From Desulfovibrio sp. (GTDB taxonomy: Bacteria; Desulfobacterota; Desulfovibrionia; Desulfovibrionales; Desulfovibrionaceae): DNA of 63,413 nt. The stretch lies in the NCBI GenBank assembly GCA_031279825.1, contig JAITHT010000058.1, positions 1-63,413 on the forward strand, read 5' to 3'. Below the pieces are notes generated by a model. That model ran no database searches. It was given only the letters and a program-made list of their open reading frames with translations, and was not told the origin of the DNA. A program made the translations under genes and the position numbers. Of the stretch, positions 19,137 through 27,795 are shown in pieces (the first letter of the stretch is position 1; each line of letters opens with the position of its first letter).

Positions 19137-21190
19137 GCACCTTCTCCTTGTTCTCCCACCTCACCGCCACCGGTAAAGGGTCGCATGCTGGATACGGCGA
19201 TAGCCGCTGTCGTCGCATTATGCAGCAGGGCGGAAAGACCCGGCCCCAGTAGCCCGAGCAGTCCGCCCGCCAAAAAAAGGCTGTTCCAGCCGACGGAATT
19301 CCTGAAACCGGTTCGTATGCGCCGCAAGGCTTCGCGGGAAAAAGCCCTGGCCGACAGCAACGCGGCGAGATCGCCGTTCAGCAGCACCACATCCGCGACT
19401 TCGCGCGCGATATCCGCTCCTTCCGCCATGGATATCCCGACATCGGCCGCGGAAAGGGCCAGAGAATCGTTGATGCCGTCTCCGATCATGGCCACAGTGT
19501 GGCCTTGCCGTTTCAAATCGCGGATAAAAGCGGCCTTGTCCTCCGGCAGCATCCGCGCTTTGTATTCGGCAATGTCAAGCTGTCCGGCGATGGCGGCGGC
19601 GCTTTTTTCCCCATCGCCCGTGAGCATGATCACGCGGCGCAGTCCGTCGACGCGAAGCGCGCGTATCACATCCGCGGCGCCCTCGCGCAGGGTATCCTCA
19701 ATCAGCAAAAGACCGGCCAGTTCATCATCCATGCTTAAATACAGCACGGAGCGGCCCTTGGCCGACTCCCGGTCAATAATGCCCCTCTGTTCGTCGGTGA
19801 GAACTATGCTTTCGTCATCACAAATAAAATGTTCACTGCCGAGACACAGCTTTTTGCCCTGCCAGGTGGAGGCGATGCCGTGCGCCACGACGAGATCCAC
19901 GCGGGTATGCTCCTCCGCGTGGCGCAGTCCTTTTTTCTCCGAAGCGCGGACAACGGCCTGGCCCACCGGATGGGCGAAATGTTCCTCAAGGCAGGCGGCG
20001 AGACGGAGAATATGGTCGCTGCCCCGGCCGCCGAAAGGCAGAACATCCACCACCGTGGGGCTGGCCTTGGTCAGGGTGCCTGTCTTATCAAAGACCACCA
20101 CATCGGCCTCGGCAAGGGTTTCCATGAATTTGCCGCCCTTGATGAGCACCCCCTTGTCAGCGGCTTCACGCATGGCGGTGAAGATGGCCAGAGGCGCGGT
20201 GAGGCGCAGGGCGCAGGAATAATCCACCAGAAAGACCGATCCGGCGCGCCGAACGTCCCGGCTTACGGCGTAGACGAGACCGCCAAGCAAAAAATTGTAC
20301 GGCACGATGGCATCGGCCATGCGTTCATACCGCCCCTGAACGGCGGCTTTCAGGCTTTCCGATTCTTCAATGGCCAGCGCGAGGGCATGAATACGGGTGC
20401 CGCGCCCCACCCTGGCCGCCCGTATGACGAGTTCCCCTTCTTCCAGCACGGTGCCGGCGTAAACGCTTTTCCCCGGTCCGCGCGCCACAGGCAGGGATTC
20501 TCCGGTCATGGAGGACTGGTTGACGAATCCCTCCCCCTCCTCCACGACGCCGTCCACAGGAATGGCCGCGCCCTGCCGCGCGACGACCAGATCCCCTTCC
20601 CGCACATCGTTATAGGAAATGCGGATCTCGCCGCTCTCGCGCCGCACCCAAACCGCGTTCAATTGCAGCGTCAAGCTCTTTTCCAGACTGCAACGGGATT
20701 TTTTACGAGTCCAATCCGCCAGAAACTCCCCAAAAGCGAAAAAGAATGTCAGGGCCGACAAGGTCTTGAAATCACGGCGCGCCAGACAGACCAACAGAGC
20801 CGCCGCGTCCAGAGCCTCCAGGGTGAAGCGGCCCCGCGCGGCCATGGCTCCTCCCCTCACAATATAGGGAAAAGCACGGAACACCGCCAGAACGAAGTTG
20901 ACTACAGGCGGATACAGGAAGCTGAGCAGCTTTCCCGGTACGGGATTGGGCATGACAGGGGCGGGAAGATCGCCGTCAACGCCCCCGTATCGGATCGCAA
21001 TGCTCCCCGTAAGGGGAGATACGGTCACAGCCGCACCGGGAAAAGCGCTTTTCAGGACAAGGAGTTCCGCGGATGAAAGCGGTCCGTGTAAGACTTCCGG
21101 CAGGGGACGAAGTCTCAGGCGTCCCGGAAGATCGTGCGCCACATAATATCTTTGCAGGATACGGCGCGCGGAAAGACCTGCCCCGTTCAC
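19133..21190 (-). CDS. P1B-like cation-transporting P-type ATPase with atypical YSC motif
   Basis: About 685 residues from GTG 21190. It has the P-type set: PVDGVV, MTGESLPV, DKTGTLTK (phosphorylated Asp), an HP site in EEHFAHPVGQAV, MLTGDGEKSA and IGDGINDSLAL. A CxxC-less HMA_2-type domain (HDLPGRLRLRPL) occupies the N-terminus. In the transmembrane helix before the phosphorylation site, the CPC that defines heavy-metal pumps reads FLVDYSCALRLTAPLA, so first Cys and Pro are lost and the second Cys kept. The substrate therefore cannot be predicted. GTG overlaps the upstream gene's stop as GTGA. A longer frame to 21424 exists, but it only runs through the upstream gene. Confidence 0.88.
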   Translation of the reverse strand: MNGAGLSARRILQRYYVAHDLPGRLRLRPLPEVLHGPLSSAELLVLKSAFPGAAVTVSPLTGSIAIRYGGVDGDLPAPVMPNPVPGKLLSFLYPPVVNFVLAVFRAFPYIVRGGAMAARGRFTLEALDAAALLVCLARRDFKTLSALTFFFAFGEFLADWTRKKSRCSLEKSLTLQLNAVWVRRESGEIRISYNDVREGDLVVARQGAAIPVDGVVEEGEGFVNQSSMTGESLPVARGPGKSVYAGTVLEEGELVIRAARVGRGTRIHALALAIEESESLKAAVQGRYERMADAIVPYNFLLGGLVYAVSRDVRRAGSVFLVDYSCALRLTAPLAIFTAMREAADKGVLIKGGKFMETLAEADVVVFDKTGTLTKASPTVVDVLPFGGRGSDHILRLAACLEEHFAHPVGQAVVRASEKKGLRHAEEHTRVDLVVAHGIASTWQGKKLCLGSEHFICDDESIVLTDEQRGIIDRESAKGRSVLYLSMDDELAGLLLIEDTLREGAADVIRALRVDGLRRVIMLTGDGEKSAAAIAGQLDIAEYKARMLPEDKAAFIRDLKRQGHTVAMIGDGINDSLALSAADVGISMAEGADIAREVADVVLLNGDLAALLSARAFSREALRRIRTGFRNSVGWNSLFLAGGLLGLLGPGLSALLHNATTAAIAVSSMRPFTGGGEVGEQGEGA

Positions 21191-21438
21191 GAAGCCTGCT
21201 CTTTGACCTTGCGTTGCTCCTGATTGTGCTTGGCTTCGGAGGCGAGATCCTCCATATTTTCCTTGGCGGTTTCCAAAAACTCCACCGCTTTGTCTTTCAG
21301 ATCCAGCCCATGGCTCAGGAGAGCGGCCGCATTCTTTTTCAGCGCCGTCTGATTGCGGGAAAGCAGAATAGCGCCCGTCGCGCCGAGAGCCACGCCAGCG
21401 CCCAGGGCAAGGGCGTATTTCCAAAAATTCTCGTTCAC
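21187..21438 (-). CDS. Small single-span membrane protein, first gene of the P-type ATPase operon
   Basis: An 83-residue protein from GTG 21438 with an excellent Shine-Dalgarno sequence (TAAGGAGG). It has one N-terminal transmembrane helix (YALALGAGVALGATGAILL). A charged amphipathic helix (DLKDKAVEFLETAKENMEDLASEAKHN) then faces the cytoplasm or forms a coiled coil. Comparable small proteins (YtxH-like or DUF6110-like) occur next to similar ATPases in anaerobes. That family label is from memory and uncertain. Its stop overlaps the ATPase start by GTGA, so it is made together with the pump. Confidence 0.7.
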   Translation of the reverse strand: MNENFWKYALALGAGVALGATGAILLSRNQTALKKNAAALLSHGLDLKDKAVEFLETAKENMEDLASEAKHNQEQRKVKEQAS

Positions 21439-21489
21439 GGTAAACCTCCTTAGGTCAATCAATATACACCGGTTATCAGTACCTTTTGT

Positions 21490-21518
21490 ATAATGCATTG
21501 AATGAAGATGAATGTCAA
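21490..21518 (-). promoter_or_regulatory. Promoter of the P-type ATPase operon
   Basis: On the minus strand, perfect TTGACA (21518-21513), a 17-bp spacer and CATTAT (21495-21490). The spacer and flanks form an imperfect dyad (ATTGA...TCAAT) that could be a metal-regulator site. The regulator is not identifiable. Confidence 0.55.
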
Positions 21519-21596
21519 TATCTACAAAAATCCATACGTCCTCGCAACAATCACAGCGGAGCGAATGGCTAACAGCCTGCAAACTCCCTGCATCCG

Positions 21597-21620
21597 GTGT
21601 TTACTTTTGCAAGTAAACAC
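21597..21620 (-). terminator. Perfect 10-bp hairpin after the NlpC/P60 gene
   Basis: GTGTTTACTT (21597-21606) and AAGTAAACAC (21611-21620) pair perfectly around a 4-base loop, immediately after the NlpC/P60 stop codon. No strong U-tract follows on the minus strand, so termination is probable but not certain. Confidence 0.5.
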
Positions 21621-23035
21621 TAATAATCAGCGTTCTCCGCGGCGGCGGGATCTTCGCCGTTACCGGGCAGCAGAACGATGCGCTGGATACGATCGACTAT
21701 GCTCGCGGGCGCGCAGATGTCCGCCCGTTCAGCGCCGGGACGCAGGGAGGTGACGACAGCCCTGCCCACCACGGCGCGCCCGTTGCAGGTATTGTCGGCA
21801 TCGCGCGTGCGCAGCCCCCACATGTTATGAAACATCACCGGCCTGCCCTGATATTGCCCGAGGTAGAGGCCGATGTGCCCGGGCAGCCAAATCAGGGAAA
21901 GAAACGGCCTTGCTTTGGCGAGAATGGCGGCTTCCTTTTCTTCATTACCGAACCCGACCAGGGAAACGGCCCCGCCTGCCTTCGCCTGCCTGGAGGAGTT
22001 ACGCGGCAGCCAGATGCCGAAGGGCGTGAAAACATCCCGCGTCAAGGCGGAACAATCGCGCCGCCGGGCGATCCCCCCCCAGCCGTAGGCTTGCCCCATC
22101 ATTTCGTTGCCCACCCTGGCCACTTCCGTCGGCGTCAAGGAAAGCGGCACGACCACGGCGTCTTCCGGACCGAGAACAACCGTACTGACGGCCGCCTTGC
22201 CGTCATCGCCGCGCACAGGGCAATAGACGCTTAAAGCGTGGCCGCGACCGCGAGGCGCCGCCCCCGCCAGAGGAAGCAGCGTGCCTATAGACTCCGCGGA
22301 ACCGGCCAGAACGACGTTGTCGCTCACCAGCGCGGCTAACGATGGGCTTTGCCAGCGCCGCGCGAAGCTCTCGTCCACTTCGGCCACGTCCCCGGCCGGC
22401 AGCCAGCCTGCGGCCAGGGGCGTTTCCGCCAGCAGCCACCGCCCGTCCGCGGAGATGTTGCATATAAAGAGCGGCATGCCCATGGGCAAAGAGCTGTGCT
22501 GAAAGTAGTCAAAGGGAAAACCCTCCCCGGGCAGACGCGGATTCAGATACAGGGGGGAGGCGGTGGGCATGGCCCGCAGGTTTGTGTGACGTAAGGTGAT
22601 GCCCTTGCGTACGTATGAAGGATACGCCGCCTTGTTGCAGTTATCCACGAGCCGCTGCCAGATGTCCCGGGGGAATGGCCTAAGGTCTTCCGCATACGCG
22701 TGATCGGGTTTCAGGTTAAAGTTTCCGTTCAAAGCAAGCTTGAGCCGGCGCGAAGGGGCGATCATCCGCCAGGGGCGGAATAAACGCGCTTTCTGCTCCT
22801 CGGCCGCGGCCGCCTGCGCGGCGGGCGCGATCATCCGCTTCTTGCCGGCCGGTTCCGCGTACGCATGGAGATCCTGCGGCAAGACGAGCACGTCCCGACA
22901 GGCTACGCCATCCTGCCCACCTCCCGTCAAACCGCTTTTGCCCGCGCAAGCAAAAAGACTGATACACACCAGCAGAAGCGCCGCCGGCGCGATCTTTCGC
23001 CCGGCGGCCGCAACGCATCCTTCGGCTATTCGCAT
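21620..23035 (-). CDS. SH3b - NlpC/P60 peptidoglycan endopeptidase lipoprotein
   Basis: About 471 residues. A lipoprotein signal ends in SLFAC (Cys30). An N-terminal stabilising region and SH3b-like segments (RKGITLRHTNLRAMPTASPLY; WLLAETPLAAGWLPAGDVAEV) follow. The C-terminal NlpC/P60 domain has catalytic Cys in RRRDCSALTRDVF, His in WLPGHIGLYLG and a third polar residue in MFHNMWG. This is the architecture of the gamma-D-Glu-diaminopimelate endopeptidases known from Desulfovibrio and cyanobacteria, which cut peptide stems in the periplasm. I prefer ATG 23035 to the adjacent GTG 23038. A run of eight G (22073-22080 on the plus strand as C) encodes the WGG just before the catalytic Cys. Confidence 0.9.
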   Translation of the reverse strand: MRIAEGCVAAAGRKIAPAALLLVCISLFACAGKSGLTGGGQDGVACRDVLVLPQDLHAYAEPAGKKRMIAPAAQAAAAEEQKARLFRPWRMIAPSRRLKLALNGNFNLKPDHAYAEDLRPFPRDIWQRLVDNCNKAAYPSYVRKGITLRHTNLRAMPTASPLYLNPRLPGEGFPFDYFQHSSLPMGMPLFICNISADGRWLLAETPLAAGWLPAGDVAEVDESFARRWQSPSLAALVSDNVVLAGSAESIGTLLPLAGAAPRGRGHALSVYCPVRGDDGKAAVSTVVLGPEDAVVVPLSLTPTEVARVGNEMMGQAYGWGGIARRRDCSALTRDVFTPFGIWLPRNSSRQAKAGGAVSLVGFGNEEKEAAILAKARPFLSLIWLPGHIGLYLGQYQGRPVMFHNMWGLRTRDADNTCNGRAVVGRAVVTSLRPGAERADICAPASIVDRIQRIVLLPGNGEDPAAAENADY

Positions 23036-23077
23036 CACCGCACCTTTTGATCAGAACTTCCTTTGTGGTCTGAAACC

Positions 23078-23102
23078 CCGGCCTTCATGCCGGATATAGC
23101 CC
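23078..23102. repeat. Start of a four-hairpin array in the NlpC/P60 - ppiA gap (first hairpin)
   Basis: CCGGC (23078-23082) and GCCGG (23089-23093) form the first of four consecutive hairpins in this 318-bp gene-free stretch (23036-23353). The other three are listed separately. No ORF or known RNA was recognised here. Confidence 0.45.
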
Positions 23103-23105
23103 CGA

Positions 23106-23132
23106 CCCCGCCCTGAATGGCGGGGTTTCTTT
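23106..23132 (+). terminator. Terminator-like hairpin, plus strand
   Basis: CCCCGCC (23106-23112) and GGCGGGG (23119-23125) with a 6-base loop, followed by TTTCTTT. It has the shape of an intrinsic terminator for plus-strand transcription, although no plus-strand gene lies upstream in this gap. Confidence 0.45.
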
Positions 23133-23147
23133 CCGGGGCGGAAGCTT

Positions 23148-23202
23148 GGGAGGGGTCCAAACCCCTCCCGAGCGCAAGACGCGAAGCCCTGAAGGGCTTC
23201 GC
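23148..23202. repeat. Two further perfect hairpins (9-bp stems)
   Basis: GGGAGGGGT (23148-23156) pairs with ACCCCTCCC (23161-23169) around CCAA. GCGAAGCCC (23181-23189) pairs with GGGCTTCGC (23194-23202) around TGAA. Both would form in either strand's RNA. They sit downstream of ppiA on its strand and may block read-through or protect the 3' end. Confidence 0.55.
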
Positions 23203-23353
23203 TACCTCATTTGGATTGCAGAGTACCCGTTTCGCCCCGGAATCGGCATTATCCGCGCACAGGCGGCAGCTTGCGCCGTACAGCGCGGGGCAGGCAAAGC
23301 ATAATTTCGGAACGCGCCTTCTGCCACCCGATGGAGAGCAGCGCGGAATCGCT

Positions 23354-23929
23354 CTATTTGCGTATGACCGCCTTTTCAATGACAACGGGCTCAACAGGCA
23401 CGTCCTCATGAAAACCCGCGCTGCGGGTCTTTACTTTTTCAATGGCGTCAACCACATCCCGGCCTTCAATAACGTTGCCGAATACGCAGTATCCCCAGGA
23501 ATTGCCGCTGGGCGCCTTGTGATTTAAAAAGGCGTTGTCTTTGACGTTGATGAAGAACTGGGCCGTTGCCGAATGCGGATCCGCCGTGCGGGCCATGGCG
23601 ATGGAATAGCTGACATTGGGCAGTCCGTTATCCGCCTCGTTTTTTATGGGGGCGCGCGTTTTCTTTTCTTTCATATCCGGGGTCATGCCGCCGCCCTGGA
23701 TCATAAAATTGGGGATGACGCGATGGAAGATGGTGCCGTCGTAAAATTGTTCCTCAACGTATTGTCTGAAGTTGGCGGCGGTCACCGGAGCCTTGGCATG
23801 GTCCAGCGCAACAACGATCAGCCCTTTGCCGGTGTGCAGTTCCACCACTGTGGCCTCCTTTTTCGCCAGAACGTTCTGAGGCGCCAGCAATGCCGCAGCC
23901 AGCAGAAGAAAAAAGAACAGTTGCCGCAT
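23354..23929 (-). CDS. ppiA: Periplasmic peptidyl-prolyl cis-trans isomerase (cyclophilin)
   Basis: 191 residues from ATG 23929, which follows AAGGAGAG. A cleavable signal peptide ([21 protein letters not shown]) sends it to the periplasm, where it would speed prolyl isomerisation during protein folding. Cyclophilin hallmarks: [20 protein letters not shown] with the catalytic Arg, [21 protein letters not shown], and [12 protein letters not shown]. The gene symbol follows the signal-peptide type. A second, cytoplasmic cyclophilin lies at 25979-26488, with tyrS between them. Confidence 0.92.
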   Translation of the reverse strand: MRQLFFFLLLAAALLAPQNVLAKKEATVVELHTGKGLIVVALDHAKAPVTAANFRQYVEEQFYDGTIFHRVIPNFMIQGGGMTPDMKEKKTRAPIKNEADNGLPNVSYSIAMARTADPHSATAQFFINVKDNAFLNHKAPSGNSWGYCVFGNVIEGRDVVDAIEKVKTRSAGFHEDVPVEPVVIEKAVIRK

Positions 23930-24161
23930 AATCTCTCCTTGCCGGAATATCACGAATGTTTGATAATGGAAGTTTCCCGCTCGAACCCGAGACTGATACG
24001 CCAAAAAAAGCGGCGTGGCAATGCGGATGTCCGCGGAAGACATGCGGCGCCGTCTTAAAAACGCATCGTGAAACGCTTCATGGAAACCCTTTCCATATTG
24101 ACTTGTCCGTCATTCTTTGCAAGCGTGGCCGCTTCCGTGACGCCAATGCAAGGAGACTTTC

Positions 24162-25364
24162 ATGCCATGCGACATTGATGCCCAGATTGCCCACATAAAG
24201 CGCGGCTGCGCCGAACTTATCGACGAAGGCGAACTGCGCAGGAAAATAGCCAGGGGGGCGCCCCTGCGCGTTAAGGTGGGTTTCGATCCGACCGCTCCGG
24301 ATTTGCACCTCGGGCATACGGTGGTCATCCAGAAAATGCGGCATTTTCAGGAGCTCGGGCATCATGTGGTATTTCTCATAGGCGATTTTACCGGGCGCAT
24401 AGGCGATCCTTCCGGAAAATCGGAAACCCGCCCGCCTTTGACGGAAGAACAAATTATCGGCAATGCCGAAACATATAAACAACAGGTCTTTAAAATTCTT
24501 GACCCGGAAAAGACCGAGGTCGCTTTTAATTCCGCCTGGCTCGGCGCCATGGGGGCCGCTGACTTCATCCGCCTGGCGTCGCGCTATACCGTGGCGCGCA
24601 TGCTGGAGAGGGATGATTTCGAGCAGCGCTACAAGAAACAGGTTCCCATCGCCATTCATGAATTCCTCTATCCTCTGGCCCAAGGCTATGACTCCGTCGC
24701 CCTGAAAACCGACGTGGAACTCGGCGGCACGGATCAAAAGTTCAATCTTCTTGTCGGCAGGCATCTTCAGGGCCAATACGGGATTGAACCGCAGTGCGTT
24801 CTGACCATGCCGCTGCTTGAAGGCCTGGACGGCGTAAAAAAAATGTCCAAGTCGCTGGGCAATTATATCGGTATTGACGAATCTGCATCGGAAATTTTCG
24901 GTAAAATCATGTCTCTTTCCGACGCTCTCATGTGGCGCTATTTCGAACTGCTCTCCGACAAGCCCCTTGCGGACATAACGGAACTCAAACGCGCCGTTGC
25001 CAACGGCTCCCGTCATCCCAAACTGGTCAAGGAGAAGTTGGCCTTTGAACTGACCGCCCGCTACCACAACCGGGAAAAAGCCGAAGAGGCCAGACAGGGC
25101 TTCAACGCCGTGTTCAGCGGCGGCGGCGTGCCCGATGACGCGGCGGCGCACATCTGCGGGGAGGGCGACGAGGCCGCTCCGGCGGTCTTTCTGCATGCCG
25201 CCGGTCTGGTCGCTTCACGCGGAGAAGCCCGCCGTCTTATCAGCCAGAAGGCGTTAAGTATAGACGGCGTTCTCTGCGCTGACGCCTCGACGCCCCTGAA
25301 GCGGGGCACATACGTCATCAAGTTGGGTAAAAAACGTTTTCTTCGTCTGACGGTGGGAGAATGA
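24162..25364 (+). CDS. tyrS: Tyrosyl-tRNA synthetase
   Basis: A 400-residue class I synthetase that attaches tyrosine to tRNA-Tyr. It has the HIGH motif as [10 protein letters not shown] (about residue 47) and a perfect KMSKS (about 228) inside [12 protein letters not shown]. The tyrosine pocket region is [18 protein letters not shown]. The C-terminal S4 RNA-binding domain covers [18 protein letters not shown]. The organisation is that of the TyrZ-like bacterial form. RBS AAGGAG lies before ATG 24162. The gene is divergent from ppiA. Confidence 0.97.
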   Translation: MPCDIDAQIAHIKRGCAELIDEGELRRKIARGAPLRVKVGFDPTAPDLHLGHTVVIQKMRHFQELGHHVVFLIGDFTGRIGDPSGKSETRPPLTEEQIIGNAETYKQQVFKILDPEKTEVAFNSAWLGAMGAADFIRLASRYTVARMLERDDFEQRYKKQVPIAIHEFLYPLAQGYDSVALKTDVELGGTDQKFNLLVGRHLQGQYGIEPQCVLTMPLLEGLDGVKKMSKSLGNYIGIDESASEIFGKIMSLSDALMWRYFELLSDKPLADITELKRAVANGSRHPKLVKEKLAFELTARYHNREKAEEARQGFNAVFSGGGVPDDAAAHICGEGDEAAPAVFLHAAGLVASRGEARRLISQKALSIDGVLCADASTPLKRGTYVIKLGKKRFLRLTVGE

Positions 25365-25978
25365 CGGCATCGCATTCAAACACGGGCCGTTCGCGCTTCC
25401 CGGGCTAAGCGCTGCGCGTCGATGGACAGCTTGTTCACCCTCCCTCACAAAAGCGCTCCCATGTCCCTCAAAATGCAGGAAGGGTGAAACCGGACCGCCC
25501 GTTTTCACCCTGTTCCTGCAAAAGGAGGAAGTATTTATTTTAAAGCAAAAGGCGTGCCAGACAAGGGAGCAGCCGAGCGCATAGCTCCAACCGGTTATAC
25601 GGGCAGCATAAAGCCGGCAATTTTTTCGCCGGAAACGGGGAATAGTCGTGTAAAGATTTGAACCCTCCCGCCTCCCTATGCCGCCTGCGCACACCATAAA
25701 CCCATATTACGTCATGCAATTCCATGTATTGCGGCGTGCGGTGCATTTAATTTTTTGCACTGCTCCCGCTGCCGCAAAGCGCTTCATAATCCTCCCGAGT
25801 ACAGCGCATCGCAATGTCGCGGCGCTGCCCCGGCCGGACGCGGACAAGCATGCCGGCAGCATTTCCGCAAGCGGAGCAATTGTACTTTCTTTGAACTTAT
25901 TACGATTTTACGGCAGGATTGTTCCACCGGCGCGGAACGTCGCCGCCCCATCCCCTCATCCCCAGGAGAATCCGCAAT
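25365..25978. other. 614-bp region without a recognised gene between tyrS and ppiB
   Basis: It contains the long hairpin at 25474-25520, followed by an SD-like AAAAGGAGGA (25520-25529) that is not followed by a usable start codon. A small hairpin with T-rich loop lies near 25613-25634, and an AT-richer segment near 25880-25920 could hold the ppiB promoter. No coding sequence, tRNA or recognised ncRNA was found. Open frames here lack plausible starts or composition. Confidence 0.5.
25474..25520. repeat. Long inverted repeat (16-bp arms) downstream of tyrS
   Basis: The left arm (25474-25489) pairs with 25503-25520 along all 16 bases with a single 2-base bulge, around a 13-base loop. On the minus strand it is followed by TTTT, on the plus strand by AAAA. 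A further partial copy of the TTCACCCT arm lies at about 25434-25441. It could be a terminator read from the minus strand or a structured RNA. Confidence 0.6.
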
Positions 25979-26488
25979 ATGAACAGACCCATGGTGCTCG
26001 TCGAAACCTCTTCCGGAGACATTCTCGTGGAGCTTTACCCCGATAAGGCTCCGGTCACGGTGGAGAACTTTTTGCGCTATGTGGACGAAGGCTTTTACGA
26101 AAACACCATTTTTCATAGGGTCATCAAGGATTTCATGATTCAAGGCGGCGGGCTGACCATGCGCCTGGAAGAAAAGAAAACCCGTGATCCGGTGAAAAAC
26201 GAGGCTGACAACGGACTCAAAAACGTGCGGGGCTCCCTGAGCATGGCCCGCACGAGCGACCCCCATAGCGCAACAGCCCAGTTTTTCATCAATACGGTGG
26301 ATAACCCCGAACTGGACCACAGCGAACCCACGGAAGAAGGGTATGGTTACTGCGTGTTCGGCCAGGTAATCGAAGGCATGGAAGCTGTCTCCACAATTGA
26401 GAAGCGCAAGGTCAAAAGCGTCGGCGATCATGAGGCTCTGCCCGTCGATTCGGTGGTCATCACCGGCGCGAGCCGCTTTGATGTATGA
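25979..26488 (+). CDS. ppiB: Cytoplasmic peptidyl-prolyl cis-trans isomerase (cyclophilin)
   Basis: 169 residues with no signal peptide, so cytoplasmic. ATG 25979 follows AGGAG. The cyclophilin active site is intact: [41 protein letters not shown] and YGYCVFGQVIEGMEAV. The length and the short loops are typical of bacterial PpiB. It is closely similar to the exported cyclophilin at 23354-23929. Confidence 0.94.
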   Translation: MNRPMVLVETSSGDILVELYPDKAPVTVENFLRYVDEGFYENTIFHRVIKDFMIQGGGLTMRLEEKKTRDPVKNEADNGLKNVRGSLSMARTSDPHSATAQFFINTVDNPELDHSEPTEEGYGYCVFGQVIEGMEAVSTIEKRKVKSVGDHEALPVDSVVITGASRFDV

Positions 26489-26573
26489 CACTGTAACGCA
26501 TACTTGCGCTTGCCCGGGGCTTGTAGTAACGTGATATGACTGTCTTCGCCTGTTCTTGACCCAGGAGATCGTT

Positions 26574-27035
26574 ATGGCCAGCTTTATAAATGCAGCGGAC
26601 GCCATTGCTGCGGCCGTGGAGATTGAACGCCGCGGGCACGCCTTTTACACCAGCGTGCGGGACAAAGCGGAAAAACCCAAGGATAAAGAATTTTTCGCTT
26701 TCATGGCCGAGGAAGAAAAACGCCACGAAGCAATTTTTCTCGACATGTTCAAACGGACCGGCGGCCTCCGCGTGCCTGAAGGGAGCAGCCAGCAGGAATA
26801 TCTGGACTATCTTACGGTTCTGCTCACGCACCACTCCCTGTTTGTGCCCGGGTTGGAGTCGCGCATTCTTGAAACTCCGCTGCATGCCGCCATGCAATTC
26901 GAAAAAGACACGCTGCTTTTTTTCATTGAACTTGAAGAGATGGTGCCGGCTGCGGAAAAAAACGTCGTGCGCGCCTGCGCTGATGAAGAACGCCGACATC
27001 TGAGGATGTTGGGAACCATCCGGCATCTTAAGTGA
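26574..27035 (+). CDS. Rubrerythrin-like ferritin-fold diiron protein
   Basis: 153 residues, all helical, with diiron ligand motifs: an early Glu in AVEIERRGHAFY, EEEKRHE (about residue 48), a Glu in MQFEKDTLLFFIELEE and DEERRH near the C-terminus. These match the four-helix rubrerythrin domain. There is no C-terminal rubredoxin domain, so it is the short form. Such proteins reduce peroxide or sense oxygen in anaerobes. ATG 26574 has a good SD (CAGGAG). An upstream in-frame ATG at 26556 precedes that SD and is not used. Confidence 0.88.
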   Translation: MASFINAADAIAAAVEIERRGHAFYTSVRDKAEKPKDKEFFAFMAEEEKRHEAIFLDMFKRTGGLRVPEGSSQQEYLDYLTVLLTHHSLFVPGLESRILETPLHAAMQFEKDTLLFFIELEEMVPAAEKNVVRACADEERRHLRMLGTIRHLK

Positions 27036-27192
27036 CAAGCGAGCGGGAAAAAACCGTCTCGGCAATATCAGCCGGCCTGCACAAGATCGGAAAGGCCTTT
27101 CCGTCTCCGCGCCTGTTTTACCGTAATTGCGCCTCCCCCCCCGCGCGCGGCGCTGTCGGCGGCGCGACGCGGCCTGTACGGATGAATTGACA

Positions 27193-27669
27193 ATGCAGTT
27201 GGAGATAGAACGCAAGTTTTTGCTGGCAAAAGACGACTGGAGAAAGCTGGCTTCCGATTCGTGCTATTATTGCCAGGGATATCTGTACGCTGACGAGAAA
27301 CGCGTCGTGCGCGTCAGAATAGCGGGAGACAAGGCTTTTCTCACCATCAAAGGAGAGATTTCCTATCTTTCCCGTCTGGAGTTTGAATATCCGCTCCCTC
27401 TGGAAGACGCAAAGGCTCTGCTGGAACATCTGGCGGACAAGCCTCTGGTGGAAAAAATCCGATACGCCGTGCCGCACCTCGGGTTGCTTTGGGAAGTGGA
27501 TGAATTTCTCGGCGCCAACAAAGGCCTGACGCTTGCCGAAGTGGAGTTGGCCGCTGAAGACCAGCCCATTGAGAAACCGGACTGGGTGGGCCGGGAAGTT
27601 TCGGCCGATCCTCGTTATTGTAATGCCAGTCTTGTGAAAAATCCCTACCTGAGTTGGGAAAACCCTTAG
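27193..27669 (+). CDS. CYTH-domain protein (triphosphate tunnel metalloenzyme)
   Basis: 158 residues starting MQLEIERKFLL, the ExExK signature of the CYTH superfamily. Alternating basic and acidic beta-strand motifs follow (RVRIAGDKAFLTIKGE, LEFEYPLP, WEVDEFLG, LAEVEL), building the ion-lined tunnel that binds a triphosphate. Members act as inorganic triphosphatases, thiamine triphosphatases or class IV adenylate cyclases. For stand-alone bacterial forms, triphosphatase is the most likely. An upstream extension of the frame to 27127 is Arg-rich and unlikely to be translated. Confidence 0.88.
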   Translation: MQLEIERKFLLAKDDWRKLASDSCYYCQGYLYADEKRVVRVRIAGDKAFLTIKGEISYLSRLEFEYPLPLEDAKALLEHLADKPLVEKIRYAVPHLGLLWEVDEFLGANKGLTLAEVELAAEDQPIEKPDWVGREVSADPRYCNASLVKNPYLSWENP

Positions 27670-27795
27670 GGCGTTTTGCTGTTGCAACGCTCCTCAGCGC
27701 GCGGGCATAGAGCGTCGACCGGCAACGTAAGCGCCGGCGCTTCCGCGCATTGTTTACACATCGGCACGATTCCCCTCCAGACAAGCGAGCGGCAT

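Noticed and set aside
19133-21424. 763-residue version of the P-type ATPase
   Set aside because: Its N-terminal 78 codons are an out-of-frame reading of the small upstream gene. The GTGA overlap at 21187-21190 gives the natural start.
25560-25580. GGGAGCAGCC resembling the conserved loop of bacterial SRP RNA
   Set aside because: The matching strand and stem (with the GGAA tetraloop) cannot be formed, so this is not a 4.5S RNA.
25640-25680. GGTTCAAATC on the minus strand, resembling a tRNA T-loop
   Set aside because: The flanking bases do not form a T-stem, and no acceptor or anticodon arm could be built around it.
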